NCBI GenBank assembly: GCA_032059445.1
Contig: DAMCAP010000003.1
Span: forward strand, 1-64,000
Direction: 5' to 3'
Length of the DNA: 64,000 nt
From: DAMCAP01 sp032059445
Lineage (GTDB): Bacteria; Bacillota; Clostridia; Oscillospirales; Ruminococcaceae
The position numbers and the translations under genes were made by a program. Shown one piece after another: positions 43,512-52,455 of this stretch (positions are counted from its first letter, which is position 1; each line of letters begins with the position of its first letter). The notes beneath the pieces were generated by a model. The model searched no databases and was not told the origin of the DNA. It saw only the letters and a program-made list of their open reading frames with translations.

Positions 43512-44387
43512 ATGGATTTTCTCTCGAACATGATTAGTGGTCTAAGCTTAGGCAGCATTTATGCCCTGATTGCGCTTGGATACACCATGGTATATGGTAT
43601 TGCCAAAATGCTCAACTTTGCTCACGGTGATATCATCGTCGTCGGTGCATTTACAGTAGTGGTGGCTGTTTCATCACTGGGGCTTGGTGCTGTGACAGCG
43701 GTGGTTTTAAGTGTTGTGGTGTGTGTGGTATTTGGTGTGACCATCGAGCGATTGGCATATAAGCCCCTGCGTCGTTCTCCGCCTCTATCGGTGCTCATTA
43801 CCGCGATTGGTGTTAGCTACTTCCTCCAGAGCCTTGCTCTGCTGATCTTTGGCTCTAACCAGCGCAGCTTCCCTGCGGTATTTAAAGCACCACCTGTACA
43901 TCTCGGCAGTCTGACCATCAAAGGCGAGTCGATTGTAACTTTGCTGGTTACCATGGTGTTGATGGTGCTGCTGACTTGGTTTATCCACAAGACTCGTATC
44001 GGCAAGGCAATGCGTGCCGTATCGGAGGATAAGGATGCAGCCGAGCTGATGGGCATCAGTGTAAATCGTACCATCAGCATCACCTTTGCCATCGGCTCTG
44101 CACTGGCAGCGGTGGCAGGCTTATTTTATGGCAGTACTTATGGCTTCGTGGGGCCATATTCCGGCTCGATGCCGGGCATCAAGGCATTTGTGGCAGCGGT
44201 CTTTGGCGGTATCGGCTCGATCCCCGGTGCCATGGCAGGCGGGATCTTGCTAGGGCTGATTGAAAGCATGTCAAAGGCTTATATCTCCACCGAGCTATCG
44301 GATGCTATCGTATTTACGATCCTTATTTGTGTGCTGCTGATTAAGCCCACCGGCTTATTTGGCAAAAAAATCAACGAAAAGGTGTAG
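43512..44387 (+). CDS. livH: branched-chain amino acid ABC transporter permease LivH
   Basis: A 291-residue permease with about eight hydrophobic helices and the family start ISGLSLGSIYALIALGYTMV, YGIAKMLNFAHGDI, the cytoplasmic coupling loop MRAVSEDKDAAELMGI and a final VFGGIGSIPGAMAGG. With LivM it forms the membrane channel. The ATG follows GAGGTGTGATGA. A 212-bp gap with a hairpin separates it from livJ. Confidence 0.94.
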   Translation: MDFLSNMISGLSLGSIYALIALGYTMVYGIAKMLNFAHGDIIVVGAFTVVVAVSSLGLGAVTAVVLSVVVCVVFGVTIERLAYKPLRRSPPLSVLITAIGVSYFLQSLALLIFGSNQRSFPAVFKAPPVHLGSLTIKGESIVTLLVTMVLMVLLTWFIHKTRIGKAMRAVSEDKDAAELMGISVNRTISITFAIGSALAAVAGLFYGSTYGFVGPYSGSMPGIKAFVAAVFGGIGSIPGAMAGGILLGLIESMSKAYISTELSDAIVFTILICVLLIKPTGLFGKKINEKV

Positions 44388-45380
44388 GTGAGGGCAATGA
44401 AGGCAAAACTCAATCGTTATCTTTCCCGCAGTGTCGTCACCTATCTCTTGGTGATCACAGCATTCATCATTGTAATGGCAATGATCCAGACAGGCAGCAT
44501 CACTCGTCACATGCGCTCTATGCTGGTGCCTGTGTGTGTCAATATCATCCTAGCGGTGTCCCTAAATCTCGTCGTGGGCTTTTTGGGTGATCTTTCGCTG
44601 GGGCACGCAGGCTTTATGTCGGTAGGCGCTTACGCAGGCTGCTTGTTTTCAAAGTATTTTTCGGGGATGCTGCCTGCGGCACTGCGCTTCCCCCTTGCAA
44701 TGCTGGTCGGCGCAGCGGTAGCTGCTCTCTTTGGCTTATTGGTAGGTTTACCTGTGCTGCGGCTAAAAGGGGACTACCTTGCAATCGTAACCCTCGCCTT
44801 TGGCGAGATTATCCGCAGCGTTATTATTAACCTTGACTTCACCGGCGGACCATCAGGCTTAAAAGGTACTCCACAAGACGCTAGCTTTGTTTGGGCCTTT
44901 GCGATGGTAATGGTCACGCTTTTTGTCATACAAAATCTTACCGATTCCCGCCATGGGCGTGCGATTATGTCGATACGCGATAATCGTATCGCCGCCGAAT
45001 CCTGCGGCATCGAAGTTAATCACTTCAAACTGCTGACCTTCGTGATTGCGGCTGCTTTGGCAGGGATTGCGGGAGTGATATACGGGCATAATTTCTCGAT
45101 CTTAAACGCTTCTACCTTTGATTATAATCTATCGATTGAGATATTGGTTATGGTGGTATTGGGCGGTATGGGCAGTATACGAGGCTCGGTAATAGCCGCG
45201 GCGGTTGTTACTGTGCTACCAGAGGCGCTGCGTGGTCTAAGCGACTACCGGATGCTAATCTACGCCCTCTTGCTGATCGCTCTGATGCTCTTTAATCAAT
45301 CAGAGAGCTTCGCAGCGCTAAGAGGCAAGCTTACTTTTAAAAAAAATCTGCTAAGGGAGGTGGCCGCAAATGACCGCTGA
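44388..45380 (+). CDS. livM: branched-chain amino acid ABC transporter permease LivM
   Basis: A 330-residue permease with NIILAVSLNLVVGFLGDLSL, GHAGFMSVGAYAG, the coupling region SIRDNRIAAESCGIEV and LGGMGSIRGSVIAAA. It pairs with LivH. The frame can begin at GTG 44388, directly after the livH stop, or at ATG 44397, which has a more normal spacing to AGGTGA. The 3' end overlaps livG by 11 bases. Confidence 0.94.
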   Translation: MRAMKAKLNRYLSRSVVTYLLVITAFIIVMAMIQTGSITRHMRSMLVPVCVNIILAVSLNLVVGFLGDLSLGHAGFMSVGAYAGCLFSKYFSGMLPAALRFPLAMLVGAAVAALFGLLVGLPVLRLKGDYLAIVTLAFGEIIRSVIINLDFTGGPSGLKGTPQDASFVWAFAMVMVTLFVIQNLTDSRHGRAIMSIRDNRIAAESCGIEVNHFKLLTFVIAAALAGIAGVIYGHNFSILNASTFDYNLSIEILVMVVLGGMGSIRGSVIAAAVVTVLPEALRGLSDYRMLIYALLLIALMLFNQSESFAALRGKLTFKKNLLREVAANDR

Positions 45381-46215
45381 TACAAAGATGGTGGAGTTTC
45401 CCAGCCGATCAATCGTGCCTGAGCGGGATGTAAAAACCACCCCTATACTAGAAACCATGGACCTTGGCATCGACTTCGGCGGGCTGGCTGCGGTGCGTGA
45501 TTTTACCATTGCAGTGGGCAGGACAGAGATCTGCGGTCTGATCGGCCCCAACGGAGCGGGGAAGACCACGGTATTTAACCTACTGACCAATGTATATCAG
45601 CCCACCAGGGGAGCAATCATTGTAGACGGCTACCCAACCGCCAAAAAGACCACAGCGCAAGTAAACCATCTGGGGATTGCCCGTACCTTCCAGAATATCC
45701 GCCTATTTTCTAAGATGTCGGTACTCGATAACGTAAAAATCGGGCTGCACAATGGCATGAAGACTGGGTTGTTTTCTTCTCTGACCCACTTAGGGCGCCA
45801 CAACCATTGGGAAAAAGTCGCCCGTGACCGCGCTCTTGAGCTCCTTGATTTCTTTAATATGGCAGATCTTGCCGACGATCAGGCAGGCAGTCTGCCTTAT
45901 GGTGCTCAGCGGCGCCTTGAGATCGTGCGTGCCCTCGCTACTTCACCGGGTATCTTGCTGCTGGATGAACCCGCAGCAGGGATGAACCCCTCAGAAACCG
46001 CAGAGCTGATGGAGAATATCACCAAAATCCGTGATACCTTCCGCATTGCCATCATGCTGATCGAGCATGATATGAATCTAGTTATGGGGATCTGTGAGGG
46101 GATAGCAGTGCTCAATTACGGTAGGATTATCGCCAAGGGCACAGCCGAGGAGATCCGCTCTAACCCTGCGGTCATCGAGGCGTATCTTGGGAAGAAGGCG
46201 GATGAACTATGTTAA
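45370..46215 (+). CDS. livG: branched-chain amino acid ABC transporter ATPase LivG
   Basis: A 281-residue ATPase with Walker A GLIGPNGAGKTTVFN, Q-loop ARTFQNIRLF, signature SLPYGAQRRLEIVRAL (the LSGGQ position is LPYGAQ, typical of LivG) and Walker B GILLLDEPAAGMNP, followed by the switch His in IEHDMNLV. An unusual 25-residue N-terminal extension rich in Val and Pro precedes the ATPase core. The ATG follows GGGAGG, so the extension is probably real. Confidence 0.94.
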   Translation: MTADTKMVEFPSRSIVPERDVKTTPILETMDLGIDFGGLAAVRDFTIAVGRTEICGLIGPNGAGKTTVFNLLTNVYQPTRGAIIVDGYPTAKKTTAQVNHLGIARTFQNIRLFSKMSVLDNVKIGLHNGMKTGLFSSLTHLGRHNHWEKVARDRALELLDFFNMADLADDQAGSLPYGAQRRLEIVRALATSPGILLLDEPAAGMNPSETAELMENITKIRDTFRIAIMLIEHDMNLVMGICEGIAVLNYGRIIAKGTAEEIRSNPAVIEAYLGKKADELC

Positions 46216-46907
46216 AAGTCAATGATCTTAATGTATATTACGGCAACATTCACGCCATCAAGGGTGTTTCCTTTGAAGTAAATGAGGGTGAGGTAGTGTC
46301 GCTAATCGGTGCCAACGGCGCCGGAAAAACCACCATCCTCAAGACCATTTCTGGGCTACTGCGCTCTACTACCGGCTCGATAGAGTTTCTGGGTAAAGAT
46401 ATCACCAAGGCGGAGCCCTATACTCTGCTCTCAAAGGGGCTTGCGCATGTACCAGAAGGGCGCAGGATATTCCTCCAGATGACCGTTGAAGAAAACCTCG
46501 AGATGGGCGCTTATATCAACAAAGGCAGCTGTGAGCAAGATATAGCAGATATCTACCAGCGGTTCCCCCGCCTGCATGAGCGCCGCCGCCAGATCGCCGG
46601 CACCCTCTCGGGTGGAGAGCAGCAGATGCTTGCTATGGGTAGAGCGCTGATGAGCCATCCGAAGCTTTTGATCTTAGATGAGCCCTCAATGGGCCTTGCG
46701 CCGATCTTGGTAGGGCAGATATTTGACCTGATACAGGAGCTGCATAAGGCAGGCACGACGATCTTATTGGTCGAGCAAAATGCTCAGATGGCGCTTAAGA
46801 TTGCTGATCGTGCCTATGTATTGGAATCGGGTAAGATCGCTCTGACCGGCAGTGGAGCAGAGCTGATCAAAAGCGATGAAATCCAAAAGGTATACCTTGG
46901 AGGGTAG
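46209..46907 (+). CDS. livF: branched-chain amino acid ABC transporter ATPase LivF
   Basis: A 232-residue ATPase with Walker A LIGANGAGKTTIL, the LivF-typical HVPEGRRIFLQMTVEENL, signature LSGGEQQMLAMGRAL, Walker B LLILDEPSMGLAP and switch VEQNAQMAL. The last gene of livJHMGF, it overlaps livG by 7 bases, so translation is coupled. A terminator follows 51 bases later. Confidence 0.95.
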   Translation: MLKVNDLNVYYGNIHAIKGVSFEVNEGEVVSLIGANGAGKTTILKTISGLLRSTTGSIEFLGKDITKAEPYTLLSKGLAHVPEGRRIFLQMTVEENLEMGAYINKGSCEQDIADIYQRFPRLHERRRQIAGTLSGGEQQMLAMGRALMSHPKLLILDEPSMGLAPILVGQIFDLIQELHKAGTTILLVEQNAQMALKIADRAYVLESGKIALTGSGAELIKSDEIQKVYLGG

Positions 46908-46958
46908 GGAGATACAGTACTCTCTTTGTAGCCTTAGATAAACGCCATATAGCCAAAT

Positions 46959-46988
46959 ACCGAAAGCCTTTGGGCTTTCGGTATTTTT
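46959..46988 (+). terminator. terminator of the liv operon
   Basis: The perfect 10-bp stem ACCGAAAGCC/GGCTTTCGGT with a TTTG loop is followed by ATTTTT. Confidence 0.9.
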
Positions 46989-46995
46989 ATACGCA

Positions 46996-47041
46996 AAAAG
47001 TCCGAGAAATCAGCGTCAAATACTGATTCCTCGGACTTTTT
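46996..47041. terminator. second bidirectional hairpin after liv
   Basis: The 12-bp arms AAAAAGTCCGAG/CTCGGACTTTTT flank a 22-base loop with its own inner pairing (AATCAG/CTGATT). It would stop leftover read-through into the next genes. Confidence 0.75.
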
Positions 47042-47133
47042 CCACTATTATATTACCACAAATCAGAGCAAATTTCAAGACTTGAAATGTATTTTTTTGG
47101 GAGTATACTGAATAAAAAGATTGGAGGGACGGT

Positions 47134-47601
47134 ATGAACCAGAATTTTTCGCTTGACCCGATCTCGATGCAGAGGATGGCAGCGGTGGATGAGCTGCGAG
47201 AGTGTAATCAGCTGACGGCTCGCTTTGGGCTGCGGCTATCGGAGGAGCAGATCCAAAGCTTAGTAAACTTCCGCTTTGAAGCGCTGCAAAATACCATGCG
47301 CATTGAGTTTGGGGAGGGTGTGCTAAGGAAGCTTATCTATGCTTTTTGTGATTCTCCTTATATTTCGCAGGAGAATTACGAGGAAACAATTGCAGAGCTT
47401 CAGGATTCTTTTTATTACTTTAAGAATGAGTCGATGGATCGTTTTTCTGATGATGAGCTGATCGAGTATATGAAGGCGGTATTTGACGGCAGAGCCCAAG
47501 GCTCCCTAGAGTATCTCTGCGGTACCTCATTGGAGGAGCTCTGCCGCTACGCACGTAAAGGCTATAGACCCAGAGCGGATGACGACGGTGATTTATTTTA
47601 A
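47134..47601 (+). CDS. DUF6323-like protein
   Basis: A 155-residue soluble, helical, acidic protein (RFGLRLSEEQIQSLVNFRFE, YISQENYEETIAELQDSFYY). It matches my memory of DUF6323, a clostridial family of unknown function. It begins 6 bases after GGAGG. The next gene starts 11 bp after its stop and is a DUF6179-like protein; the two families go together in other genomes, which suggests a two-protein complex. No further role can be read. Confidence 0.7.
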   Translation: MNQNFSLDPISMQRMAAVDELRECNQLTARFGLRLSEEQIQSLVNFRFEALQNTMRIEFGEGVLRKLIYAFCDSPYISQENYEETIAELQDSFYYFKNESMDRFSDDELIEYMKAVFDGRAQGSLEYLCGTSLEELCRYARKGYRPRADDDGDLF

Positions 47602-47611
47602 GAGGTGAAGA

Positions 47612-48529
47612 ATGAGAGAAGAGCTTGCACTCAGTATACACACAGCTGACCTTATGGGAACAGAGGAGTTTACAAAGGAGGAGTGGGCGAGTTTACAGGT
47701 GAGCCTATGGAGATTTCTGGGTAAGCGCACACAGCGCTATACCACAGGTGACAGCTCCTCGGTAGCGGTAGAAACAGCGCAGGAGCTCCTAAGCTCCATC
47801 TGCTTTACACTCAGCCTATGCCTTAAGGAAAAGGGCTTATCGCCAAAGCTGCTGATAAGCCAGGAGCCGGACGCTTTATTCCATGAGGGTGTCGAAATCC
47901 TCCAAAGCAAAATTGAAGAAGCCAAACTCCTGTGGCAAAGTGCTTGCCTTTCTGCCCCCGAGATAGTAAACTATTCTTATCAAGATACCTTGCGCAGCAT
48001 CGGCAGCTTCTGGCGGTATTATGATTTTCGCTTCTTGGCTCATCAGATCCCCTGCGATATCGACTATCAGCTTTGCCATCCGGTTTCGGAGGAGGAGCAG
48101 GGGGTGGAGTATATCATAGCTTATCTGCGGCGTATCATTCTTGAGAATCAGATCCTAAGGCTGTTTGAGCCTAGCTTGGCCATCGGGCTGCTTGAGCGTT
48201 ACTGCCCTGATTATAAAGGCTTGCTGATTAATTTATCTGAGCCTGTAATCACCAATGCAGTGGCACTGGCTCTTCTCGGTAAGCCGCCCTTTGCACTTAA
48301 GCTCAGTGAGCAGGATCAGCAAAATCTCTTTGCGCTCCTCGACTCCCTGCCTGCCTCTCAACGTGAAGGGGTGCTTGCCAAAGGAGCAGAGCAGTTTTGC
48401 CGAAGTGCGGGCATCACAGACAGCTTTGCCCGTAGCTATGTTACACAAGCTGCTACAGACCTTGGCCCGCGTATATCGTCAGCCTTGCCAACGGGCAGCT
48501 TGGCAGGTATTTTTATAGCGTTTGCATAA
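47612..48529 (+). CDS. DUF6179-like protein
   Basis: A 305-residue soluble, helical protein with no signal or membrane segment. Recognisable parts are EEWASLQVSLWRFLGKRTQR, SIGSFWRYYDFRFLAHQIPC and LPASQREGVLAKGAEQF. I assign it to DUF6179 from memory and from its pairing with the DUF6323-like gene 11 bp upstream. Function unknown. The ATG follows AGAGGTGAAG. Confidence 0.68.
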   Translation: MREELALSIHTADLMGTEEFTKEEWASLQVSLWRFLGKRTQRYTTGDSSSVAVETAQELLSSICFTLSLCLKEKGLSPKLLISQEPDALFHEGVEILQSKIEEAKLLWQSACLSAPEIVNYSYQDTLRSIGSFWRYYDFRFLAHQIPCDIDYQLCHPVSEEEQGVEYIIAYLRRIILENQILRLFEPSLAIGLLERYCPDYKGLLINLSEPVITNAVALALLGKPPFALKLSEQDQQNLFALLDSLPASQREGVLAKGAEQFCRSAGITDSFARSYVTQAATDLGPRISSALPTGSLAGIFIAFA

Positions 48530-48561
48530 GAGTGCAGAGCGGCTTGATCGTGGGACGATAT

Positions 48562-48712
48562 TTAGAGGCTATTAAGCAAGAGCACACCCATGACCGCACC
48601 ATAAACCACCGAGATAAAAGGGCTAGAGGTANNNNNNNNNNCAGCCAATCATTTTGTAGAGTATTAAATATCCAAAAATAGCGCCTACTCCGGCGCCCAG
48701 TAGGTATTTCAT
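48562..48712 (-). CDS. DUF6132-like small membrane protein, interrupted by an assembly gap
   Basis: Two fragments on the minus strand join across ten N. The first, from ATG 48712, reads MKYLLGAGVGAIFGYLILYK and continues MIGC. The second reads TSSPFISVVYGAVMGVLLLN, ends SL and stops at 48562. Together they match the short DUF6132 pattern, which has a G-rich helix, then a Cys-containing loop (GC...TCPITSSP) and a second helix. The loop is lost in the gap, probably about 6-8 codons. Function unknown. AAAGGCAGG precedes the start. Confidence 0.6.
48632..48641. other. assembly gap (10 N) in the DUF6132-like gene
   Basis: Ten N. The missing codons probably include the cysteine loop of this small protein. 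Confidence 0.95.
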
Positions 48713-48972
48713 ATCGATACGCCTGCCTTTCATGAGGGTTTTGCTTTATTGTACAGAATTGCTCCTGTAATGTCTGTGACTAAATCACACTGAAATTATA
48801 GGAATTAATTATGGAGCTTTTATACTGGTTTATCTCGCAGTAGAGTGCAGCGGGAGAGCAGTAGAGCAGAGTTTAGGGCGACTAAACCAAGAGTCGATAC
48901 AATTCAACCAGTGGTTTCTTGAGCTTTTACCTGGCACGCCATATAATAGGATTAAAAGATGGAGGGGATACA

Positions 48973-49392
48973 GTGCAGTACCAAAACATGGGTCAGCTGA
49001 TCGCGGACCAACGTAAGAAAAACAACATGACCCAAAAGGACTTGGCGGAAAAGCTAAGCGTTACCGACAAAGCCGTATCAAAATGGGAACGAGGCCTCTG
49101 CTGCCCTGATGTTACCACCATCAGTTTGCTGGCTGATACTCTGGGGATTTCGGCCAACGAGTTACTAAACTATATGACGAATGATGTAGGTCGGGAGGAA
49201 GAAACAATGGATAACAAGACGAAATCTGATCTCCGTGAAGCAATGGAGGTTGCACCAAAGGCAATTGCGCTGGCAATGGGTGTGGCGGTATTGGTGCTGT
49301 CTGTACTGGGTAAGGCGGACAGCGGTAGCGCAATCACACTCTTGTCGATCGGTTTATCATCAGCAGGGGTTGCTCTGCTCAATAAGAAGTAA
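48973..49392 (+). CDS. XRE-family helix-turn-helix regulator with C-terminal membrane segment
   Basis: A 139-residue protein. Residues 6-60 are a Cro/CI-type helix-turn-helix (LIADQRKKNNMTQKDLAEKL, then VTDKAVSKWERGLCCPD). After a linker, two hydrophobic stretches (AIALAMGVAVLVLSVL and AITLLSIGLSSAGVALL) suggest membrane association. The start is GTG 48973, 5 bases after GGAGGGG; the frame extends upstream to 48919 without a ribosome site. Its target genes are unknown. Confidence 0.85.
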   Translation: MQYQNMGQLIADQRKKNNMTQKDLAEKLSVTDKAVSKWERGLCCPDVTTISLLADTLGISANELLNYMTNDVGREEETMDNKTKSDLREAMEVAPKAIALAMGVAVLVLSVLGKADSGSAITLLSIGLSSAGVALLNKK

Positions 49393-49440
49393 AGAACTAA
49401 AAAGATCTATTAAATTAAAGCAAATAACACATATACAAAA

Positions 49441-49473
49441 ATCCCCCGCAGCACAGATCTGCGGGGGATTTTG
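49441..49473 (+). terminator. terminator after the XRE regulator
   Basis: The 11-bp stem ATCCCCCGCAG/CTGCGGGGGAT, flanked by AAAA and TTTT, lies 48 bases after the stop. Confidence 0.88.
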
Positions 49474-49613
49474 CTCGTTAGTCGAGATCTTATAATAGTC
49501 GAAGAACCCTATGTAGGGGATATAACAAAATTAGGAGAGTATAGCAGGCGAAGCAGCTTTATAGAGTCGATTTGTGATGACTTGCTAGAGAGATGCTATC
49601 CCAATGACACCCT

Positions 49614-50564
49614 CTAGGCTACGGTGATATAGTAGAGATACCCTGCATAGATCAGCAGCAGTGCGACTCCTTGCCAGCGCCTAAATCTACCCGTAAAGGC
49701 TGGGGGAATGATGGCAACTCCCATCACCAGCAGGGTAACAGGCAGATCAATCAAATAGGATCGAGGGTCGACCACCAAGCCTTCCTTCGAGATCATGGCA
49801 CAGCTTGAGAGGATCATGGTAACATCAATGGTATTGGCACCAATAACATTGCCGATAGAGAGGGCAGGCTCTTTTTTGGCGAGGGCGCTTATGGTCGTGA
49901 CCAGCTCAGGCAGTGATGTGCCTGCTGCTACCAAGGTCAGGCCGATGATGCTCTCAGGCACACCCAGCGCTCTGGCGAGTATTTCACCGTTATCCACCAT
50001 CAGCCTAGCACCATATACCAGGGCTAGGGCACCACCTGCAAATTTGATGAAGGTGAGAAGTGTTTCGCCAAGCGTCCAGCCTGTTGGGCGCTCTGTAGAG
50101 TTACGACCTTGATGGATGGCGGAAGAGATATTTAAGTAAAAAAAGATCGCCAGTAGGGAGAAGAGTATAAAGGACTCGCTTTTGGTGAGCAGCTGGTCTT
50201 TGGTAAAAATCATCAGCGCTATGGTGGAGGCAATCATCAGCAAGCCTTTATCAAGAAATGCGGAGCGCTTCATTACAGCAGGGAGCACAGCAATCGACAG
50301 ACCCAGTATTGTGCCTGTGTTGAAGGCAGCGGAGCCGATTACATTGCCGATAGCGATCCCGTTTAATCCCTTGAGGGTAGCTGTAACCGATACCAGCAGC
50401 TCTGGCATGGTGGTGGCAATGCTGACCACCGTAGCACCGACGATGATCTTGGGGATACCAGTCAGCTCTGAAAGGGCTGAGGCGGCATCTACGAAATAAT
50501 CCCCTCCCTTTACAATCAAGAGAAGTGACGCAACAAACAAGATACTTGGCGTAATCAGTGTCAT
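49614..50564 (-). CDS. calcium/sodium exchanger (CaCA family)
   Basis: A 316-residue membrane antiporter made of two inverted repeats. Each carries the ion-binding alpha motif: GATVVSIATTMPELLVSVTA with GNVIGSAAFNTGT, and GLTLVAAGTSLPELVTTISA with GNVIGANTIDVTM. It resembles YrbG-type Ca2+/Na+ exchangers that expel calcium. ATG 50564 follows GGAGAGGA and fits the usual length; the longer frame from 50699 lacks support. It is divergent from the next gene with only 124 bp between. Confidence 0.9.
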   Translation of the reverse strand: MTLITPSILFVASLLLIVKGGDYFVDAASALSELTGIPKIIVGATVVSIATTMPELLVSVTATLKGLNGIAIGNVIGSAAFNTGTILGLSIAVLPAVMKRSAFLDKGLLMIASTIALMIFTKDQLLTKSESFILFSLLAIFFYLNISSAIHQGRNSTERPTGWTLGETLLTFIKFAGGALALVYGARLMVDNGEILARALGVPESIIGLTLVAAGTSLPELVTTISALAKKEPALSIGNVIGANTIDVTMILSSCAMISKEGLVVDPRSYLIDLPVTLLVMGVAIIPPAFTGRFRRWQGVALLLIYAGYLYYITVA

Positions 50565-50688
50565 ATTCCTCTCCATTCGTGATGAAATTGTGGCTGCTGC
50601 TGGCAGATTGACAATCCATTGCCCTACCTGTACAATAAACTTAACCGATAACCTGACAACAATACTTGATAAGGACAGGAGAGATAGG

Positions 50689-51414
50689 ATGGATCGCAAT
50701 CAGATAGCAGCAGAGTTTTATATTGAGGAGCACGCCACCCTGCTTGCTTTGCTCTATCGCGCAGCAGTAGAGCAGTATGGTGAGGAGGGCAGTGCTGCAA
50801 GCGATGAGGGGATCAAGTGCTATGGCCAAGAGCGGGGCGCTCGCATGGCTCAACGGGCACTGGCCGATGGGCGAGAGCTTAGCATGCTCAGCTACACCCA
50901 ATATAGCGAGTGGGCAGACACCAGAGGAGAATCAAAAGGGGAAATTGTTGCTTATCACCCTCACTATACCACCAAGACCCTCGTCTGTGGCTGGTGTGAA
51001 GCATGGAAAAAGCATGGACTGCTCGATTATGGTAAGAACTATTGCAAATATGTAGATCACGCTTTGGTGAGGGGCTTTAACCCACAAAACTCTTTGATTT
51101 TAAGCAAAACCTTGGCTGACGGTGATGAATGCTGCCATTTCGAGTGGCTTGGGGTCAGCTTTGCAGACGAAGCAGAGTATAAAGAAACCCGTAAGCTCAA
51201 GGCAGAGCTATCTCCTCGTATCACCAAGGATTTCTTGTATCATACTGCTCATCTGCTCAGTGCCATGCAGCGCAGCTATGTCAAACTACTAGGCTATGAG
51301 GCGGCAAACTACATACTCAATAAGGCGCTGGAGGAGTTTAGCAAGATGTTTTCTCCTCAAAAAACAAATGCGTTAATTGAAGAGAGCTTTCAGGATTTTA
51401 CCAAGGTTTCATAA
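50689..51414 (+). CDS. L-2-amino-thiazoline-4-carboxylic acid hydrolase-family protein
   Basis: A 241-residue soluble protein that matches the ATC hydrolase family: GARMAQRALADG, a TKCVWCE-like TKTLVCGWCEAWKKHGL, YGKNYCKYVDHALVRGFNP and GDECCHFEW. In Pseudomonas the family enzyme opens a thiazoline ring to make S-carbamoyl-cysteine, but most clostridial members are untested and may do other chemistry. ATG 50689 overlaps its GATAGG ribosome site region; a longer frame to 50590 is not supported. Confidence 0.8.
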   Translation: MDRNQIAAEFYIEEHATLLALLYRAAVEQYGEEGSAASDEGIKCYGQERGARMAQRALADGRELSMLSYTQYSEWADTRGESKGEIVAYHPHYTTKTLVCGWCEAWKKHGLLDYGKNYCKYVDHALVRGFNPQNSLILSKTLADGDECCHFEWLGVSFADEAEYKETRKLKAELSPRITKDFLYHTAHLLSAMQRSYVKLLGYEAANYILNKALEEFSKMFSPQKTNALIEESFQDFTKVS

Positions 51415-51425
51415 TAAACAATTTG

Positions 51426-51453
51426 AAAAAGAGGGGCGAGTGCCTCTCTTTTT
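51426..51453 (+). terminator. terminator after the hydrolase-family gene
   Basis: AAAAAGAGG...CCTCTCTTTTT forms a short stem followed by a T-run, 12 bases past the stop. Confidence 0.7.
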
Positions 51454-51511
51454 CATTGTATAGACTTTGTACTGCGCTTATGACTGAGCTTTTGGTTTTT
51501 GGGTAGATTTC

Positions 51512-51521
51512 NNNNNNNNNN
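51512..51521. other. assembly gap (10 N), intergenic
   Basis: Ten N between the hydrolase-family gene and the DUF3298-like gene, with no coding sequence on either side. Confidence 0.95.
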
Positions 51522-51637
51522 CGGTTTTTTAGTAACGGGAAAGAAAAAGCCTTCATAAGATGGTATATCAGGAATCATATAGGCAATAACAACTTGATGA
51601 TGTCCATACAAGCCAAAGAAGGGTGGAGTGAAGCTAT

Positions 51638-52300
51638 ATGAAAATGATACCCAAGGTAGTGATCAACCACGAAAGACTCTCCCATTTGCTGGAGGATGAG
51701 GGCAGGGTCCTTGGCAGTGTGGATATCACCTACCCCCAGATCGAGTGGAGCAACAGCATCGTAACCGAGCAGTATGTCAATGGAGTATACCACACAATTG
51801 CCCATAGCTTTTATCGGTATGTGATGAGCAGCGTATACCCAAAGCTAGTAAAAAGCAGCAAGAATAACCCCAGCGGTGGGCTGACCATCGCCCAAAGCAG
51901 CTATCACAATACCCTAAACCATAACGGGATCATCTCGGGCTATAGTGATGATCGATGTAGTTGCACTTTGACCGGTACCGAGAGCGCTTATAGGGTGGCT
52001 GTATCATTTGACCTCGGCATAGGTAAGCATATCTGGCTCTCTTCGCTGTTTCGCCCCTTTAGCGGGTATCGCAAACGGATACTCGATTGCATCCGCCAGC
52101 AGATTTCTGCTGATAAAGACAATAGAGCTTATAAAGAAAACGCACTGGAGCTGGCAGACGAGCGCTTATATACGGGGAACTTCTATCTGACAGAAAAAGA
52201 AATTGTTTTATTTTATCAACCCGGTGACTTGATGGAAGCTACCGATTACATACCTACCTTTGTAATCCCCAAAAGTAAGCTGCGCGATATTTTAAGGTAA
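51638..52300 (+). CDS. DUF3298/RsiV-like domain protein
   Basis: A 220-residue protein that resembles the extracytoplasmic part of RsiV-type anti-sigma factors and their DUF3298 module: YPQIEWSNSIVTEQYVNGVY at the start, VAVSFDLGIGKHIWLSSLFR in the middle and EIVLFYQPGDLMEATDYIPT near the end. It has no signal peptide or membrane helix, and no sigma factor is next to it, so an anti-sigma role is unlikely. It starts after GGTGGAGTGA and is a single-gene unit. Confidence 0.75.
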   Translation: MKMIPKVVINHERLSHLLEDEGRVLGSVDITYPQIEWSNSIVTEQYVNGVYHTIAHSFYRYVMSSVYPKLVKSSKNNPSGGLTIAQSSYHNTLNHNGIISGYSDDRCSCTLTGTESAYRVAVSFDLGIGKHIWLSSLFRPFSGYRKRILDCIRQQISADKDNRAYKENALELADERLYTGNFYLTEKEIVLFYQPGDLMEATDYIPTFVIPKSKLRDILR

Positions 52301-52315
52301 TTGATCAAATAAAAA

Positions 52316-52343
52316 GAGCGTAACCGTAGTGGTTACGCTCTTT
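52316..52343 (+). terminator. terminator after the DUF3298-like gene
   Basis: The perfect 10-bp stem GAGCGTAACC/GGTTACGCTC with a 5-base loop is followed by TTT and preceded by AAAAA. Confidence 0.82.
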
Positions 52344-52421
52344 GCTTCTTCATACAACGTATTAATATAATAAAAGCATTCATTTGCAGGGGATATATAG
52401 TCTCATGACATCAAAAAAAAT

Positions 52422-52447
52422 GCAAAGCTCTGCTAAGGATGCTTTGC
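52422..52447 (-). terminator. terminator of the Sfp-type gene
   Basis: The GCAAAGC/GCTTTGC stem has a 12-base loop. On the minus strand it is followed by a run of eight T after one A, 8 bases past the stop of the phosphopantetheinyl transferase. Confidence 0.78.
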
Positions 52448-52455
52448 GTTTTTGT

